Source of the DNA: a virus
Strand: one strand, 5' to 3'
DNA length: 38,961 bases
IMG/VR virus record: IMGVR_UViG_3300031576_000166
Span: 1-38,961 of that record
The notes under the pieces were generated by a model that worked only from the letters and a program-made list of their open reading frames with translations, had not been told where the DNA came from and ran no database searches. How positions within the stretch are numbered: position 1 is the first letter of the stretch; each line of letters begins with the position of its first letter. The translations under genes and the position numbers were made by a program. This document shows, one piece after another, positions 8,155 to 15,854 of this stretch.

Positions 8155-11100
8155 TCATGGTAGCGGGCGCGCTTTTCGCGTCCCCCTCAATCAATGCGTC
8201 CGGCATAGTAAATAATTCGGGGAGCACATCGGAGGACTCGGTCACTGTCGCCGTCCTCTCGCTTGACTCACTGGGTAACCCCGCGCTTTCCGATTCGTTT
8301 TTTGTCGCGGTGTTCTCTGGGGGCAAGACCAACGCGTCTGTATTCATAGACAGTGGCACCATAAGCACCTTGGTTGGTCTCGACAGCATTCGACTCTTCG
8401 GCGGAACGCTATACTACTATTCGCGCGCCGTAGCCGACATTGATGGGAACGGAGCGGCGGGTGAGTACAGCGGTGTTGTTATTGCGAAGAAGAATTCTCC
8501 GGTATTGCGCACGACCACTCGCTTCTCGTTCCAAATCGTTGGCAACAACTTTTCCAGCGGATATCTGGCGAGCCTTGACGCGGCCATCACTTCGAGAATG
8601 GCTACTTACACCCAACCGACAGGGTTTTTGGCGGCTACATTTCCAAGTGGAACGCTCGCGAACACGACGAATATCACCGCCGGAACCATGACAACTACGA
8701 CGAATCTGACTACCAATAATGACAAGACGAACTACACTCTATCGACCGCTGGTATCGATGCTCTTTTAGAGACGGACACCGTGACTATTGCCACAGCGAC
8801 ATCAGTGGGGCGGACACTGCAACGCGCCTACACTGAATCTTTGAAGCCAACGGTGGCGGGCCGGACGCTCGATGTAGCTACGACCGGTGAGGCGGGCGTT
8901 GACTTCTCAAATACTACGGGAGGGCTCGGCGCTGCTGAATTTGACAATGACGCTTTCACAGCCGCGAAATTTGCGGCCGATGTGGGGCTGGAATTTGCCG
9001 ACGCCATCTGGGACGAGGATGTGGGGACGCATTCGATTTTAGGGAGTTTCGGTAATCGCTTCAAGGCGCTGTCCTTGGTCGACGCCGAGGCGGCCGCCGG
9101 AACGCTGTCCTCAGATTCATTCACTACAACTCTCGTGAATGCGGTCAATGCTCACTATGTCGGAGCCACGCTGGTCTTCACCTCCGGCTCTAACTCTCAC
9201 CAATCACGACTCATAATTGCATACACTGGCGCCACCAAGAGCGTCAAGGTGGACCCGGCTTTTGAGGTGACTCCCTCGATCGGTGATGACTTCTCGATTG
9301 TGTTCAACCCCTTTTCTGCGCCGCTTTTCCAGGAGTATGTCACAAAAGGCGCATGGCTCATCGACAGTGGCATTACAGTTGACGGTCAGCGTTACGCTGA
9401 CACCCCGCGCGTCATCGGCTATGTTCACGCCCCGGAAAACATGCCATCCCTGGGCGAAGCGGGTGACTCAACCATGAAGCACATCATGGCGGCCGACACC
9501 GCAACCCACAATGATGCGGCTAACTCGTACGGGAAGATCTGGGCGGACCCGGGCTACATGGGATCAAACGCGGCCGCGATTTGGAGCCACGCAACCCGCA
9601 CGCTCACCGCATTCGATCCCGCGCTGTTGCCGGATTCGTCGCTCGGGGTGCGCCTTTTTCCCTATGCGACTATGACAAAATTCAGCCAGAACTGGGCCGA
9701 TCTGGACACGGCTGGATTCACGAAGCCAGGGAAAATGGGTGAGTCACAGAATCTCGCGGAGTTTTCTGACACATCGCAAGCGTCTCTGGCGGTTTGGAAT
9801 AAGAATCTTTCCGGTGCATCTCTTGTCGCCGGTAGCGCCGGCCGGCTGGTCCGGGGTCTTGCGCCCATAGATGGCGCCGCCATTACTGGGACACTTTCCA
9901 CAACTCAGTTCACCAGTAACTTTACGAATGCCAACACCGACTTTTACAAAGGCCAAGCGGTCACATTCATCAGCGGCTCTAACGCAGGCCAGACCCGCTT
10001 AGTCACCGCGTACAATGGCGCCACGAAGATGTTCACGGTCACACCAGCCCTGTCGGCCGCTCCGGCGAACAACGACCAGGTGGTCGTGGCAAGTGTCTCC
10101 AATATCGAGTCAGTCACCGGCTCGGTAGGTTCAGTCACCGGCAATGTCGGTGGCAATGTCGCTGGCTCGGTCGCTTCGGTGACTGGGTCGGTGGGGTCTG
10201 TCACGGGCAATGTCGGTGGAAATGTGGTCGGCTCGGTGGCGTCAGTCACCGGAGCGGTAGGGTCAGTCACCGGAGCGGTGGGGTCGGTCACCGGGTCAGT
10301 GACCGTTGGTACCAACAACGACAAGACGGGCTATGCCCTGAGCTCCGGTGACAAAAACACCCTCACCGATCTGATATGGGATGAAGCGCAAAGCGGCCAT
10401 GGCACCGTAGGGACATTTGGTTACAATGTCGACGCGCGCATTTCCACTGTCGGCACCGGTGGGTTTTCCACGACCGAAAGGGACTCGGTGCTGAAGGCCC
10501 TGCATGACGCCGCTATCCACACGAAGTCATGGGGTAGTTCATCGGTACGCGGACTCACCGCGGGAACCATCCTTGCGTCAACATTTGGGCTCGGGGCCAT
10601 CGATGGAAATGCCATCGGCCCTAACGCTTTCGGAGCCAGCGAGGCGGATGCGAGTTTGATTGACGAATTCTGGGACGAGGCCCAATCGGGTCACAGCACT
10701 GCTGGGACATTCGGTCTTTATCTCGACTCCCGCGTCTCTCTTGTTTCGGGTGGTGGGGGTGGCGGATCCTGTGGAACCGGAGCATACACGGTCAGCTGGC
10801 GCCTGCTGGACACATCCCAAATCCCCGACTTATCGGTGAGCGGCGTGAATATGTATGTGAACAATCTTGCGCAGAATGGAACGATCTATCAGGACGAAAT
10901 CGACCCCGCCACCGGACTTGCGCAATTCAACCTGAATGCTGGCACCTGGGTCATCTTCCACACCGACGCGCGCTACAAGACCAAGCTCGACACCTTCACC
11001 GTCGCCGGCGCATTGATAGACACGCAGATGACCTATCTCGATAAGGGGTCGCGCACGGTTGTCTATGGGACGCTCCAGGGGGCGGCGAATAACATCGCCT

Positions 11101-11423
11101 ACGCGCAGGCGCGCGTGCAACTTCTACCGATAGTCGCGGGCGAAGAGCTAAGAATCAACGACACGCTCTACGGGCAGACCTTGAGCTACGACACGACAGA
11201 TGCGCTCGGCCAGTTTTCGATCGCGCTTTACCGGAACGACCAGACGACAACTCCGTCAGCGGCGACGGATAGTTCGTTTTATCGGTGGTCATTCTACGAC
11301 CGCGCGAATAGACCAATCCGAGTCGGCGGGCAAGGGTATATTGACACCTACTTGCGGGCGGCGGATCAGGGCGGAGACGGCCGCGTGAAATTCAACTCCA
11401 TGCCACGGTTGAGTCGTCCATGA
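8130..11423 (+). CDS. Large exported fibre-like protein, GTT start
   Basis: 1,097 residues if started at GTT 8130, overlapping the previous gene by 25 bases. The GTT start gives a textbook signal peptide: VRVIYR, then LLIMVAGALFA, then SPSINA; ATG 8157 would leave only MVAGALFASPSINA without a positive n-region. The body has fibre-like features: repeated WDE..SGH..GTFG motifs (near residues 290, 750 and 848), two beta modules of the FTSG or FISG / ATK type encoded about 9090-9310 and 9880-10100, and a Gly/Ser/Val/Thr repeat region encoded about 10110-10310. A GGGGGS-type linker follows, then a beta-rich C-terminal domain with an YGTLQ-type strand. It is probably a fibre or adhesin exposed outside the cell or on the virion. 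Confidence 0.75.
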   Translation, partial: VRVIYRLLIMVAGALFASPSINASGIVNNSGSTSEDSVTVAVLSLDSLGNPALSDSFFVAVFSGGKTNASVFIDSGTISTLVGLDSIRLFGGTLYYYSRAVADIDGNGAAGEYSGVVIAKKNSPVLRTTTRFSFQIVGNNFSSGYLASLDAAITSRMATYTQPTGFLAATFPSGTLANTTNITAGTMTTTTNLTTNNDKTNYTLSTAGIDALLETDTVTIATATSVGRTLQRAYTESLKPTVAGRTLDVATTGEAGVDFSNTTGGLGAAEFDNDAFTAAKFAADVGLEFADAIWDEDVGTHSILGSFGNRFKALSLVDAEAAAGTLSSDSFTTTLVNAVNAHYVGATLVFTSGSNSHQSRLIIAYTGATKSVKVDPAFEVTPSIGDDFSIVFNPFSAPLFQEYVTKGAWLIDSGITVDGQRYADTPRVIGYVHAPENMPSLGEAGDSTMKHIMAADTATHNDAANSYGKIWADPGYMGSNAAAIWSHATRTLTAFDPALLPDSSLGVRLFPYATMTKFSQNWADLDTAGFTKPGKMGESQNLAEFSDTSQASLAVWNKNLSGASLVAGSAGRLVRGLAPIDGAAITGTLSTTQFTSNFTNANTDFYKGQAVTFISGSNAGQTRLVTAYNGATKMFTVTPALSAAPANNDQVVVASVSNIESVTGSVGSVTGNVGGNVAGSVASVTGSVGSVTGNVGGNVVGSVASVTGAVGSVTGAVGSVTGSVTVGTNNDKTGYALSSGDKNTLTDLIWDEAQSGHGTVGTFGYNVDARISTVGTGGFSTTERDSVLKALHDAAIHTKSWGSSSVRGLTAGTILASTFGLGAIDGNAIGPNAFGASEADASLIDEFWDEAQSGHSTAGTFGLYLDSRVSLVSGGGGGGSCGTGAYTVSWRLLDTSQIPDLSVSGVNMYVNNLAQNGTIYQDEIDPATGLAQFNLNAGTWVIFHTDARYKTKLDTFTVAGALIDTQMTYLDKGSRTVVYGTLQGAANNIAYAQARVQLLPIVAGEELRINDTLYGQTLSYDTTDALGQFSIALYRNDQTTTPSAATDSSFYRWSFYDRANRPIRVGGQGYIDTYLRAADQGGDGRVKFNSMPRLSRP
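10110..10310 (+). repeat. Degenerate repeat encoding a GSVGSVTGNVGGNV-like collagen-style region
   Basis: The DNA repeats units close to GTCACCGG, GGCAATGTCGG and GCTCGGT-GG, encoding alternating SVTG, SVGS and NVGG blocks. Repeats of this kind are common in phage fibre shafts and are prone to length variation. Confidence 0.8.
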
Positions 11424-11827
11424 AATACAAGTCGCCGGACATTGAAGTCACCTGGTTGGGGCGGGCGCCGCGCTCTTTGCGCGCGTTGGTGTCCATCGCC
11501 GATGAGTATCGCATTGCCGCGCTGGATGGTGTAGACATCACGATCACAAGCTTTCTGCGCACACCCAATACCACAAAGGTGAGTTACCACACGGACGGTA
11601 TGGCGGTAGACCTGCGCACACACGATATGAGCGCGACTGTACGGTCGGCGGTACTGGCCTTATTGCGCTCCACCGCTGAGCGGATGAATGAGGATTCGTT
11701 GCATTACAAAGCGCTGGATTTGCAGGTCATTGCTCACGACGAACTTCTCGGAACACCGGAAGCGCATATCCATATCGAGCTCGATGACGGTCGCTATAAC
11801 CTAAAACACCTTGCGCCGACGGCGTGA
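11420..11827 (+). CDS. Endolysin-like M15 family peptidase
   Basis: 135 residues, overlapping the preceding stop as ATGA. The zinc-binding motifs of the M15 family (D-Ala-D-Ala carboxypeptidase or L-Ala-D-Glu peptidase) are visible: SYHTDGMAVDLR at about residues 55-66, supplying H and D, and HIHIE near residues 117-121. The length fits a single catalytic domain without a cell-wall-binding domain. No signal peptide is present, so release through the holin-like protein encoded just downstream is expected. It probably cleaves host peptidoglycan at lysis. Confidence 0.8.
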   Translation: MKYKSPDIEVTWLGRAPRSLRALVSIADEYRIAALDGVDITITSFLRTPNTTKVSYHTDGMAVDLRTHDMSATVRSAVLALLRSTAERMNEDSLHYKALDLQVIAHDELLGTPEAHIHIELDDGRYNLKHLAPTA

Positions 11828-11828
11828 G

Positions 11829-11843
11829 AAAGGAGTATTGGTT
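11829..11843 (+). promoter_or_regulatory. Shine-Dalgarno plus probable GTT start of the holin-like gene
   Basis: AAAGGAG at 11829-11835 is 5 bases from GTT 11841-11843. TTG at 11838-11840 is also in frame, but only 2 bases from the Shine-Dalgarno, too close for normal initiation. This is the most ambiguous of the five GTT sites. Confidence 0.5.
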
Positions 11844-12149
11844 GAACAACTTCCGTGGGACGCAATTGTCACAGCGACGCTGACTGCCCTGATCTATCCG
11901 ACAATTGAGAAGCTCAAGAAAAACTGGCCATGGATGAGCGATGAAGGGGTGTACGGCTCAGTCGTGAAGTTCGCGCTGGTGCTTGCCGGCGCGCTGATTG
12001 CGGTCTGGGGTTCCGAGGCCCTGGCGACCGGCTCCTTCGCGTTCAAGCAGGAGTATCTCACAAACGCGACACCGTACGCATTGGCGGCCATCGGCCTGAA
12101 AGTGCTTTTGAAGACCCGGGCGAAAGCCAGAGCCCAAAATGGAAACTGA
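11841..12149 (+). CDS. Holin-like membrane protein
   Basis: 102 residues from GTT 11841 (103 from TTG 11838). An amphipathic N-terminus precedes a hydrophobic segment (FALVLAGALIAVW, about residues 45-62) and a second, weaker one (YALAAIGLKVLL, about 80-92), ending in a basic tail. It follows the endolysin by 13 bases, the usual arrangement of a lysis cassette. Size and topology fit a holin of two membrane segments. I cannot assign a holin family. Confidence 0.6.
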   Translation, partial: VEQLPWDAIVTATLTALIYPTIEKLKKNWPWMSDEGVYGSVVKFALVLAGALIAVWGSEALATGSFAFKQEYLTNATPYALAAIGLKVLLKTRAKARAQNGN

Positions 12150-12180
12150 AGGACTATCACATCACAAAGGAGTGTTCCAC

Positions 12181-12651
12181 ATGAAACGAATTTACGCTTC
12201 TGCTCTATTGTCAATGGCGCTCTGCGTGTGCTCTGCGCAGGCGGAGACACTCGCGTTCGGTGGCGTGCGCTACCAGGATGCGGTGAAGCTGAGTGTCGGC
12301 GTCGCTGAACACCTCACGGGATCGCTGTGGACATTCAACTATGTTGACCTCGGCCATTACAGCGCGCTCAACACCGAGCTGGCGCTGATAACTGGACTCG
12401 ACGATGCCGGTGACGGTGGCTCATGGGCTGGGCTGGTAGCGGGGCCGAATGCGGACTTTGGCGCGGAATCTCCGGATGGAAGCAGATCGCCTTTGAATTA
12501 TCTGACCGGCGCGGCTGGTTTCGTGGGAGGAATCTGGTTTACCCCGAAAATCGGCGCCTGGGGATACGCGAAATACAAAGTGGAATTGCGCGACGCTGTG
12601 ACCTATGAAAACGGCGTGCAGGGCGGCCTGGGCATATCTGTTAATTTCTGA
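12181..12651 (+). CDS. Small outer-membrane beta-barrel-like protein
   Basis: 156 residues from ATG 12181, with AAGGAG about 8 bases upstream. The first 21 residues are a signal peptide (MKRIYASALLSMALCVCSAQA). The mature part alternates hydrophobic and polar residues with many Gly, Tyr and Trp, and it ends GLGISVNF, with the terminal phenylalanine typical of proteins inserted by the BAM complex. It lies after the lysis genes, a common place for phage genes that change the host surface, for example to block superinfection. That role is inference. Confidence 0.65.
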   Translation: MKRIYASALLSMALCVCSAQAETLAFGGVRYQDAVKLSVGVAEHLTGSLWTFNYVDLGHYSALNTELALITGLDDAGDGGSWAGLVAGPNADFGAESPDGSRSPLNYLTGAAGFVGGIWFTPKIGAWGYAKYKVELRDAVTYENGVQGGLGISVNF

Positions 12652-12674
12652 CCGAAGGGAGGTGGTGTGAGCGG

Positions 12675-12718
12675 CCGAAAAAGGGCTTGACAGATCACGG
12701 TCGCGCCCTATCTTTCGG
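12675..12718 (+). promoter_or_regulatory. Candidate sigma70-like promoter inside an imperfect hairpin
   Basis: TTGACA at 12687-12692 and TATCTT at 12709-12714 are 16 bases apart. The same bases form an imperfect stem: CCGAAA (12675-12680) with TTTCGG (12713-12718) and AGGGC (12682-12686) with GCCCT (12705-12709). It could be a promoter directed into what is now the transposon, an operator, or a weak terminator for the lysis operon without a U-tract. Confidence 0.4.
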
Positions 12719-12734
12719 GACATGGTGAATAGTG

Positions 12735-12768
12735 GGTAGTGGGTCAGTTTGACTCTTTAGTTTCTAAG
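12735..12768 (+). repeat. Left terminal inverted repeat of the transposon
   Basis: Reverse-complementary to 15761-15794 with one mismatch (T against C at base 31 from the end). The transposase stop codon lies inside it. Confidence 0.9.
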
Positions 12769-13583
12769 AGCTTCACAATGTCCTCGATGTTCCAGAGTTT
12801 CGCCGTAACTCCGGCGGCCATAGCTGGGCTGACACGCAGGGTCTGGTGAATCCGACAGAAGTTATAATACGTGAAATACAGGGCCACGGCGTGTTCAAGA
12901 TTCTCAATCTTTTTGCTGAATCCGTTCGTCAGCCGCGTCATTCGACGCATACTCATTCGCATAGTAAGGTTTTGCCGCTCGACAATCGATGTTGAGACAT
13001 GTTCACGCTTGGGCTTGCCGATGATTTTCTTGCGGCGACAGCCAATACAGGCAGGCGGGCTGTAACGCGCTTCACCACCTTGTTCGGCTCCATAGAGCTT
13101 CACCAGTACCGCATAATCCACATCCGCCCCGAACGCGGCTTCGACGGCTTCCAGATATACCGAGTGGCCGTCCGTAGTGATCTGCACACGATTGGCAAGG
13201 CGTGAGGCCACATCCGCCATGAACGCCTTGCCCCATTCCGCATTGCGTAGTCCCACGAGGTACGATATCACGAGCTTGGTATCGGGGTCGATAGCCGTCC
13301 AAGTCCAAACATCACCATAGCCGTACTGCCCCTTCTTCTCCACTGGGACATTCTTCTGCTTGGCATAGCAGAACGACCAAATTTCGTCACACTCCACCCG
13401 CTTGCACGCCAGATTACGGACATTCTCGTTTTGATAGGCGGAGCATACCGCTCCCACATCGGCCAATAGTTTGACTACTGTATTCTTGGCTACCCCTGTC
13501 ATCCTTACGGTTGAGCGGATTGAGTTTCCCTCGACTAAGCAGGACAGGACGCGGACTCGGTCTTCTCTGGATAGTTTATTCAT
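12744..13583 (-). CDS. IS1-family transposase
   Basis: 279 residues, intact. The N-terminal region is a helix-turn-helix that recognises the ends (EGNSIRSTVRMTGVAKNTVV). The catalytic DDE region is visible: D in VECDEIWSFC, D in ITTDGHSVYL, and E in ERQNLTMRMSMRRMTRLTN, the last being a typical signature of single-frame IS1-family transposases. The C-terminus is encoded within the left inverted repeat. It should mobilise the element that flanks it; the passengers upstream are transcribed in the same direction. Confidence 0.92.
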   Translation of the reverse strand: MNKLSREDRVRVLSCLVEGNSIRSTVRMTGVAKNTVVKLLADVGAVCSAYQNENVRNLACKRVECDEIWSFCYAKQKNVPVEKKGQYGYGDVWTWTAIDPDTKLVISYLVGLRNAEWGKAFMADVASRLANRVQITTDGHSVYLEAVEAAFGADVDYAVLVKLYGAEQGGEARYSPPACIGCRRKKIIGKPKREHVSTSIVERQNLTMRMSMRRMTRLTNGFSKKIENLEHAVALYFTYYNFCRIHQTLRVSPAMAAGVTAKLWNIEDIVKLLETKESN

Positions 13584-13653
13584 ACTGACCTAATATGCAT
13601 AACCGCTCACGCATTGTCAAGCAAAATCCACCCCTTGAAACAAATCAATTTTC

Positions 13654-14715
13654 CTATTTGGCGATACGGATTACTGAAGTTTCTCTGGGAATGTAAGAAC
13701 TTACAAACTCATGCTCGTACAAATCGCAGAGACGTCCGAGGTCAGAGTAGCTATATCGGTGTTCGCGAAGATGAATTCCGAGCAAATCCTGAAAAACTCT
13801 TGGCTCTTCCGAGGGAATGTCAATCGGTTCGTGTCGGCGATATCCCATCCTACTAATCTCAGTAAATAATCTCCGGTACTGACTCTCGGATATTTTCCGG
13901 AGGTTGTAAGCGCGCCGGATCAGTGCTTGCATTGATACTTTCCAGTATGGCTTTAGATGAGCCGCTCTTGCTACTGTGATCCCCGATAAGTCAGCTGATA
14001 TTTCTCGTGCAGGCATAAGGAACGCAGAGGCGAAAGCGTCAGCCTCTTCCTCCTGATTATTGGAGGCTTCCTTGTGCATGATTAAGTGTCCAATTTCGTG
14101 AGCAAGGCTGAACCGAATACGTTCCCAGGGCATATCTGAATTAATAAAAAATAGTGGGGGCATATCGGGGGGCCACTGACTAATTGCATCGAGCTTGTTC
14201 GTACCAAAAGAAAATTGAATGACAATTCCTCCTGCGCTCTCAACAATTGAGATTAGGTTTCTAATCGGGCCGAGCGGAAGCCCCCATGTCCGACGTACGA
14301 GATCAGCTATCTGTTCCGCATTCTTGTAGTCTCCAATGTCAATCCTTGGCAATTCGCGGGCAACATCGATCTCTATGCCGCTCCGCAAAAGCGACTTGAT
14401 GTGCATTCTCTTCAAGTTGACTTGCGCTTGAATGCGTCTCAAGATGTTGACGGAAATGGTCTGTCGTCTTCGATGATACATACATGAGCTACCAAATCCA
14501 TAAATTGGCTCGAAACGGGCGAATAAAGATTCGGGGTAACCAAGGGCCCTCGCCAATGGGCGGAGCTGGTCTTGAGATATTGCTAATAGTCCGTTTTCAT
14601 ATTTTGAGAGAACGGATTGTCCAATACCACATTTTTCGGCGAGCTCACCTTGCGTGAGTCCGCGTGACTCACGCGCAAGAATAATCATGTCAGGATTGAC
14701 ATCGGTACGATTCAT
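13654..14715 (-). CDS. XRE-family regulator with ImmA/IrrE metallopeptidase domain
   Basis: 353 residues. Residues about 7-60 are an XRE helix-turn-helix (ARESRGLTQGELAEKCGIG). The peptidase domain has the zinc motif HEIGH near residue 205 and the following ADAFASAFLMP element supplying the third ligand region. Proteins of this build cleave a partner repressor or act as an antitoxin-like regulator. It overlaps the next gene upstream (14712-15323) by ATGA, so the two are translated together. Pairs of an XRE-ImmA protein and a partner are known from mobile elements and from toxin-antitoxin-like anti-phage systems (RosmerTA is one I recall); whether this pair belongs there is untested. Confidence 0.85.
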   Translation of the reverse strand: MNRTDVNPDMIILARESRGLTQGELAEKCGIGQSVLSKYENGLLAISQDQLRPLARALGYPESLFARFEPIYGFGSSCMYHRRRQTISVNILRRIQAQVNLKRMHIKSLLRSGIEIDVARELPRIDIGDYKNAEQIADLVRRTWGLPLGPIRNLISIVESAGGIVIQFSFGTNKLDAISQWPPDMPPLFFINSDMPWERIRFSLAHEIGHLIMHKEASNNQEEEADAFASAFLMPAREISADLSGITVARAAHLKPYWKVSMQALIRRAYNLRKISESQYRRLFTEISRMGYRRHEPIDIPSEEPRVFQDLLGIHLREHRYSYSDLGRLCDLYEHEFVSSYIPRETSVIRIAK

Positions 14716-15323
14716 GCCTGCTTGTCTTTCTTAGCTACACGATTTGAACGTACGACTGGCTTGAGTTCAATTGTATTACACGCGTCGCTGGAGAGTGTTG
14801 TAGGTACTTGCGCGGGAATTGACATCGACCATTCGATGTCTCTGCTTCGGGGACAAATAAGTCGCACATCCAAGATTGCTACTTGTAATTGATCAAGCAT
14901 GTAGCCCCCAATTAGTTTTGTAGGTGCATCTCCAATTCCCGGAATTCCAAGTTGAGCCATGAAGAGCTCTGATTGTCTTGTCTTGGAAAGGGAGAACTTG
15001 CCCCTTTCGTTCAGCTTCTTGAATCGCACTACTACCTTATTCTCGAAGATCACGGCGAGAAAGCCAGCCTTTTCTGAGAGATGCACATTGAGTATATCTT
15101 GAAACCGCCTCTTAGCGGCCTGAACAATGTGACAATACACGAAGTTGGCCCTGGCGATTGGGCTAAGAGGGGCTCGAAGCTCCGGGGCCTTTTCTCCGAA
15201 GGCCTCCCAAGCTCGCCACCCGTCCTTTATGCATTCGCCAATGCTGAGTAGGTGTGGGGCGAGAAACTCTCTGGTTTCGATCTCGCCGGGAATATTTCTT
15301 GGAGTGGTCTGTATATTCTTCAT
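14712..15323 (-). CDS. Partner protein of the XRE-ImmA regulator
   Basis: 203 residues from the ATG at 15323 (a TTG at 15332 is also in frame). It is soluble, mixed alpha/beta, with a C-terminal basic tail ending in KKDKQA, and has no motif I recognise. It is the first gene of a two-gene operon with the XRE-ImmA protein, overlapping it by 4 bases. An inverted repeat (15309-15339) and a promoter lie over its start, so the operon is probably autoregulated. A toxin or a substrate of the ImmA peptidase is possible. Confidence 0.7.
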   Translation of the reverse strand: MKNIQTTPRNIPGEIETREFLAPHLLSIGECIKDGWRAWEAFGEKAPELRAPLSPIARANFVYCHIVQAAKRRFQDILNVHLSEKAGFLAVIFENKVVVRFKKLNERGKFSLSKTRQSELFMAQLGIPGIGDAPTKLIGGYMLDQLQVAILDVRLICPRSRDIEWSMSIPAQVPTTLSSDACNTIELKPVVRSNRVAKKDKQA

Positions 15324-15358
15324 AGAAAACAATATACAGGGGTTTTAAGAAAAAGCAA
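15309..15358 (-). promoter_or_regulatory. Promoter and operator of the XRE-ImmA operon
   Basis: CTGTATATT (15309-15317) and AATATACAG (15331-15339) are a perfect 9-bp inverted repeat with 13 bases between, spanning the start codon at 15321-15323. On the minus strand, TTGCTT is followed after 16 bases by TATATT, which lies inside the upstream arm of the repeat. Binding of the XRE protein here would block its own promoter. The predicted transcript start is at or a few bases before the ATG. Confidence 0.6.
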
Positions 15359-15379
15359 GCGAAATTATTCCACAGATTA

Positions 15380-15739
15380 TTATTCCAAATCGTTCTTTCC
15401 CCAACGTGCCTCGGCGGCCTTCTTCGCCGCCTCTGAGCGCTCCTTCTTGGTCATCGACTTGGCGCGGGCCTTTCCGCCTTTCAGACCACCAAGACGGCCA
15501 AGGGAAACGGCGGCTGGGTTCTTGCCAGATGTGTCCGGCGGGGCTTCGGGTATGGCTCCGCCTTCATTATCCCAATTGTTGACTGTGGTCTCTGGCGGCT
15601 TTTCCGACTGATCTGGAACTGGATTAGTCGCCTGCTCGACTATTGAGTGAGCCAGTTCGCTAATATCGAGTCGTTTCTTGGGCTTCTTCTTTTTCACGCC
15701 CCAATCTAACCGCTTAAGCATGATTGACCAAGCGCCCAT
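15380..15739 (-). CDS. Small Lys/Ala/Gly-rich protein, possibly nucleic-acid-binding
   Basis: 119 residues (113 from the internal ATG at 15721). The N-terminus has a KKKKPKK stretch; the centre is Pro/Glu-rich and likely disordered; the C-terminus contains a RLGGLKGGKARAKSM stretch followed by KAAEARWGK. This C-terminal motif is widespread in small bacterial proteins often next to mobile elements; its function is unknown to me. The composition suggests binding to nucleic acid. It sits between the transposon end and the XRE-ImmA operon. Confidence 0.65.
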   Translation of the reverse strand: MGAWSIMLKRLDWGVKKKKPKKRLDISELAHSIVEQATNPVPDQSEKPPETTVNNWDNEGGAIPEAPPDTSGKNPAAVSLGRLGGLKGGKARAKSMTKKERSEAAKKAAEARWGKNDLE

Positions 15740-15743
15740 ATTT

Positions 15744-15760
15744 CAAACTGACCCACTACC
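15744..15760 (+). repeat. Partial copy of the transposon terminal repeat
   Basis: These 17 bases are identical to 15778-15794, the outermost part of the right inverted repeat, in direct orientation and 34 bases apart. They suggest an earlier transposon end or one formed by incomplete transposition. Confidence 0.8.
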
Positions 15761-15794
15761 CTTGGAAACTAAAGAGTCAAACTGACCCACTACC
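15761..15794 (-). repeat. Right terminal inverted repeat of the transposon
   Basis: Matches 12735-12768 in reverse complement at 33 of 34 positions. Confidence 0.9.
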
Positions 15795-15854
15795 GGAATT
15801 TCGTTTTCGCGCCAAAGTGGGGGGCTTTGTCGTATCGCGTTATCACGCAACGGC

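Larger units (their letters stand above)
12735..15794. mobile_element. IS1-family transposon with passenger genes, 34-bp inverted repeats
   Basis: The ends at 12735-12768 and 15761-15794 are inverted repeats matching at 33 of 34 positions, each starting GGTAGTGGGTCAGTTTGAC when read inward. The element of 3,060 bases contains exactly the four minus-strand genes of the genome, while everything outside is on the plus strand. I see no target-site duplication. A partial third copy of the terminal sequence lies at 15744-15760. A weaker internal copy (GGTCAGTATGA on the minus strand, 13580-13590) next to the transposase start may mark the end of a smaller IS unit. Confidence 0.85.

Noticed and set aside
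9944-10324. Antisense ORF rich in Pro/Thr opposite the fibre repeat
   Set aside because: Mirror of the collagen-like repeat; no start signal or homologous pattern.
12735-15794. Lysogeny module with integrase and attachment site
   Set aside because: There is no integrase; the only recombinase is an IS1-family transposase and the region is bounded by its inverted repeats.
12725-15804. Target-site duplication of the transposon
   Set aside because: The 8-10 bases outside the two inverted repeats do not match.
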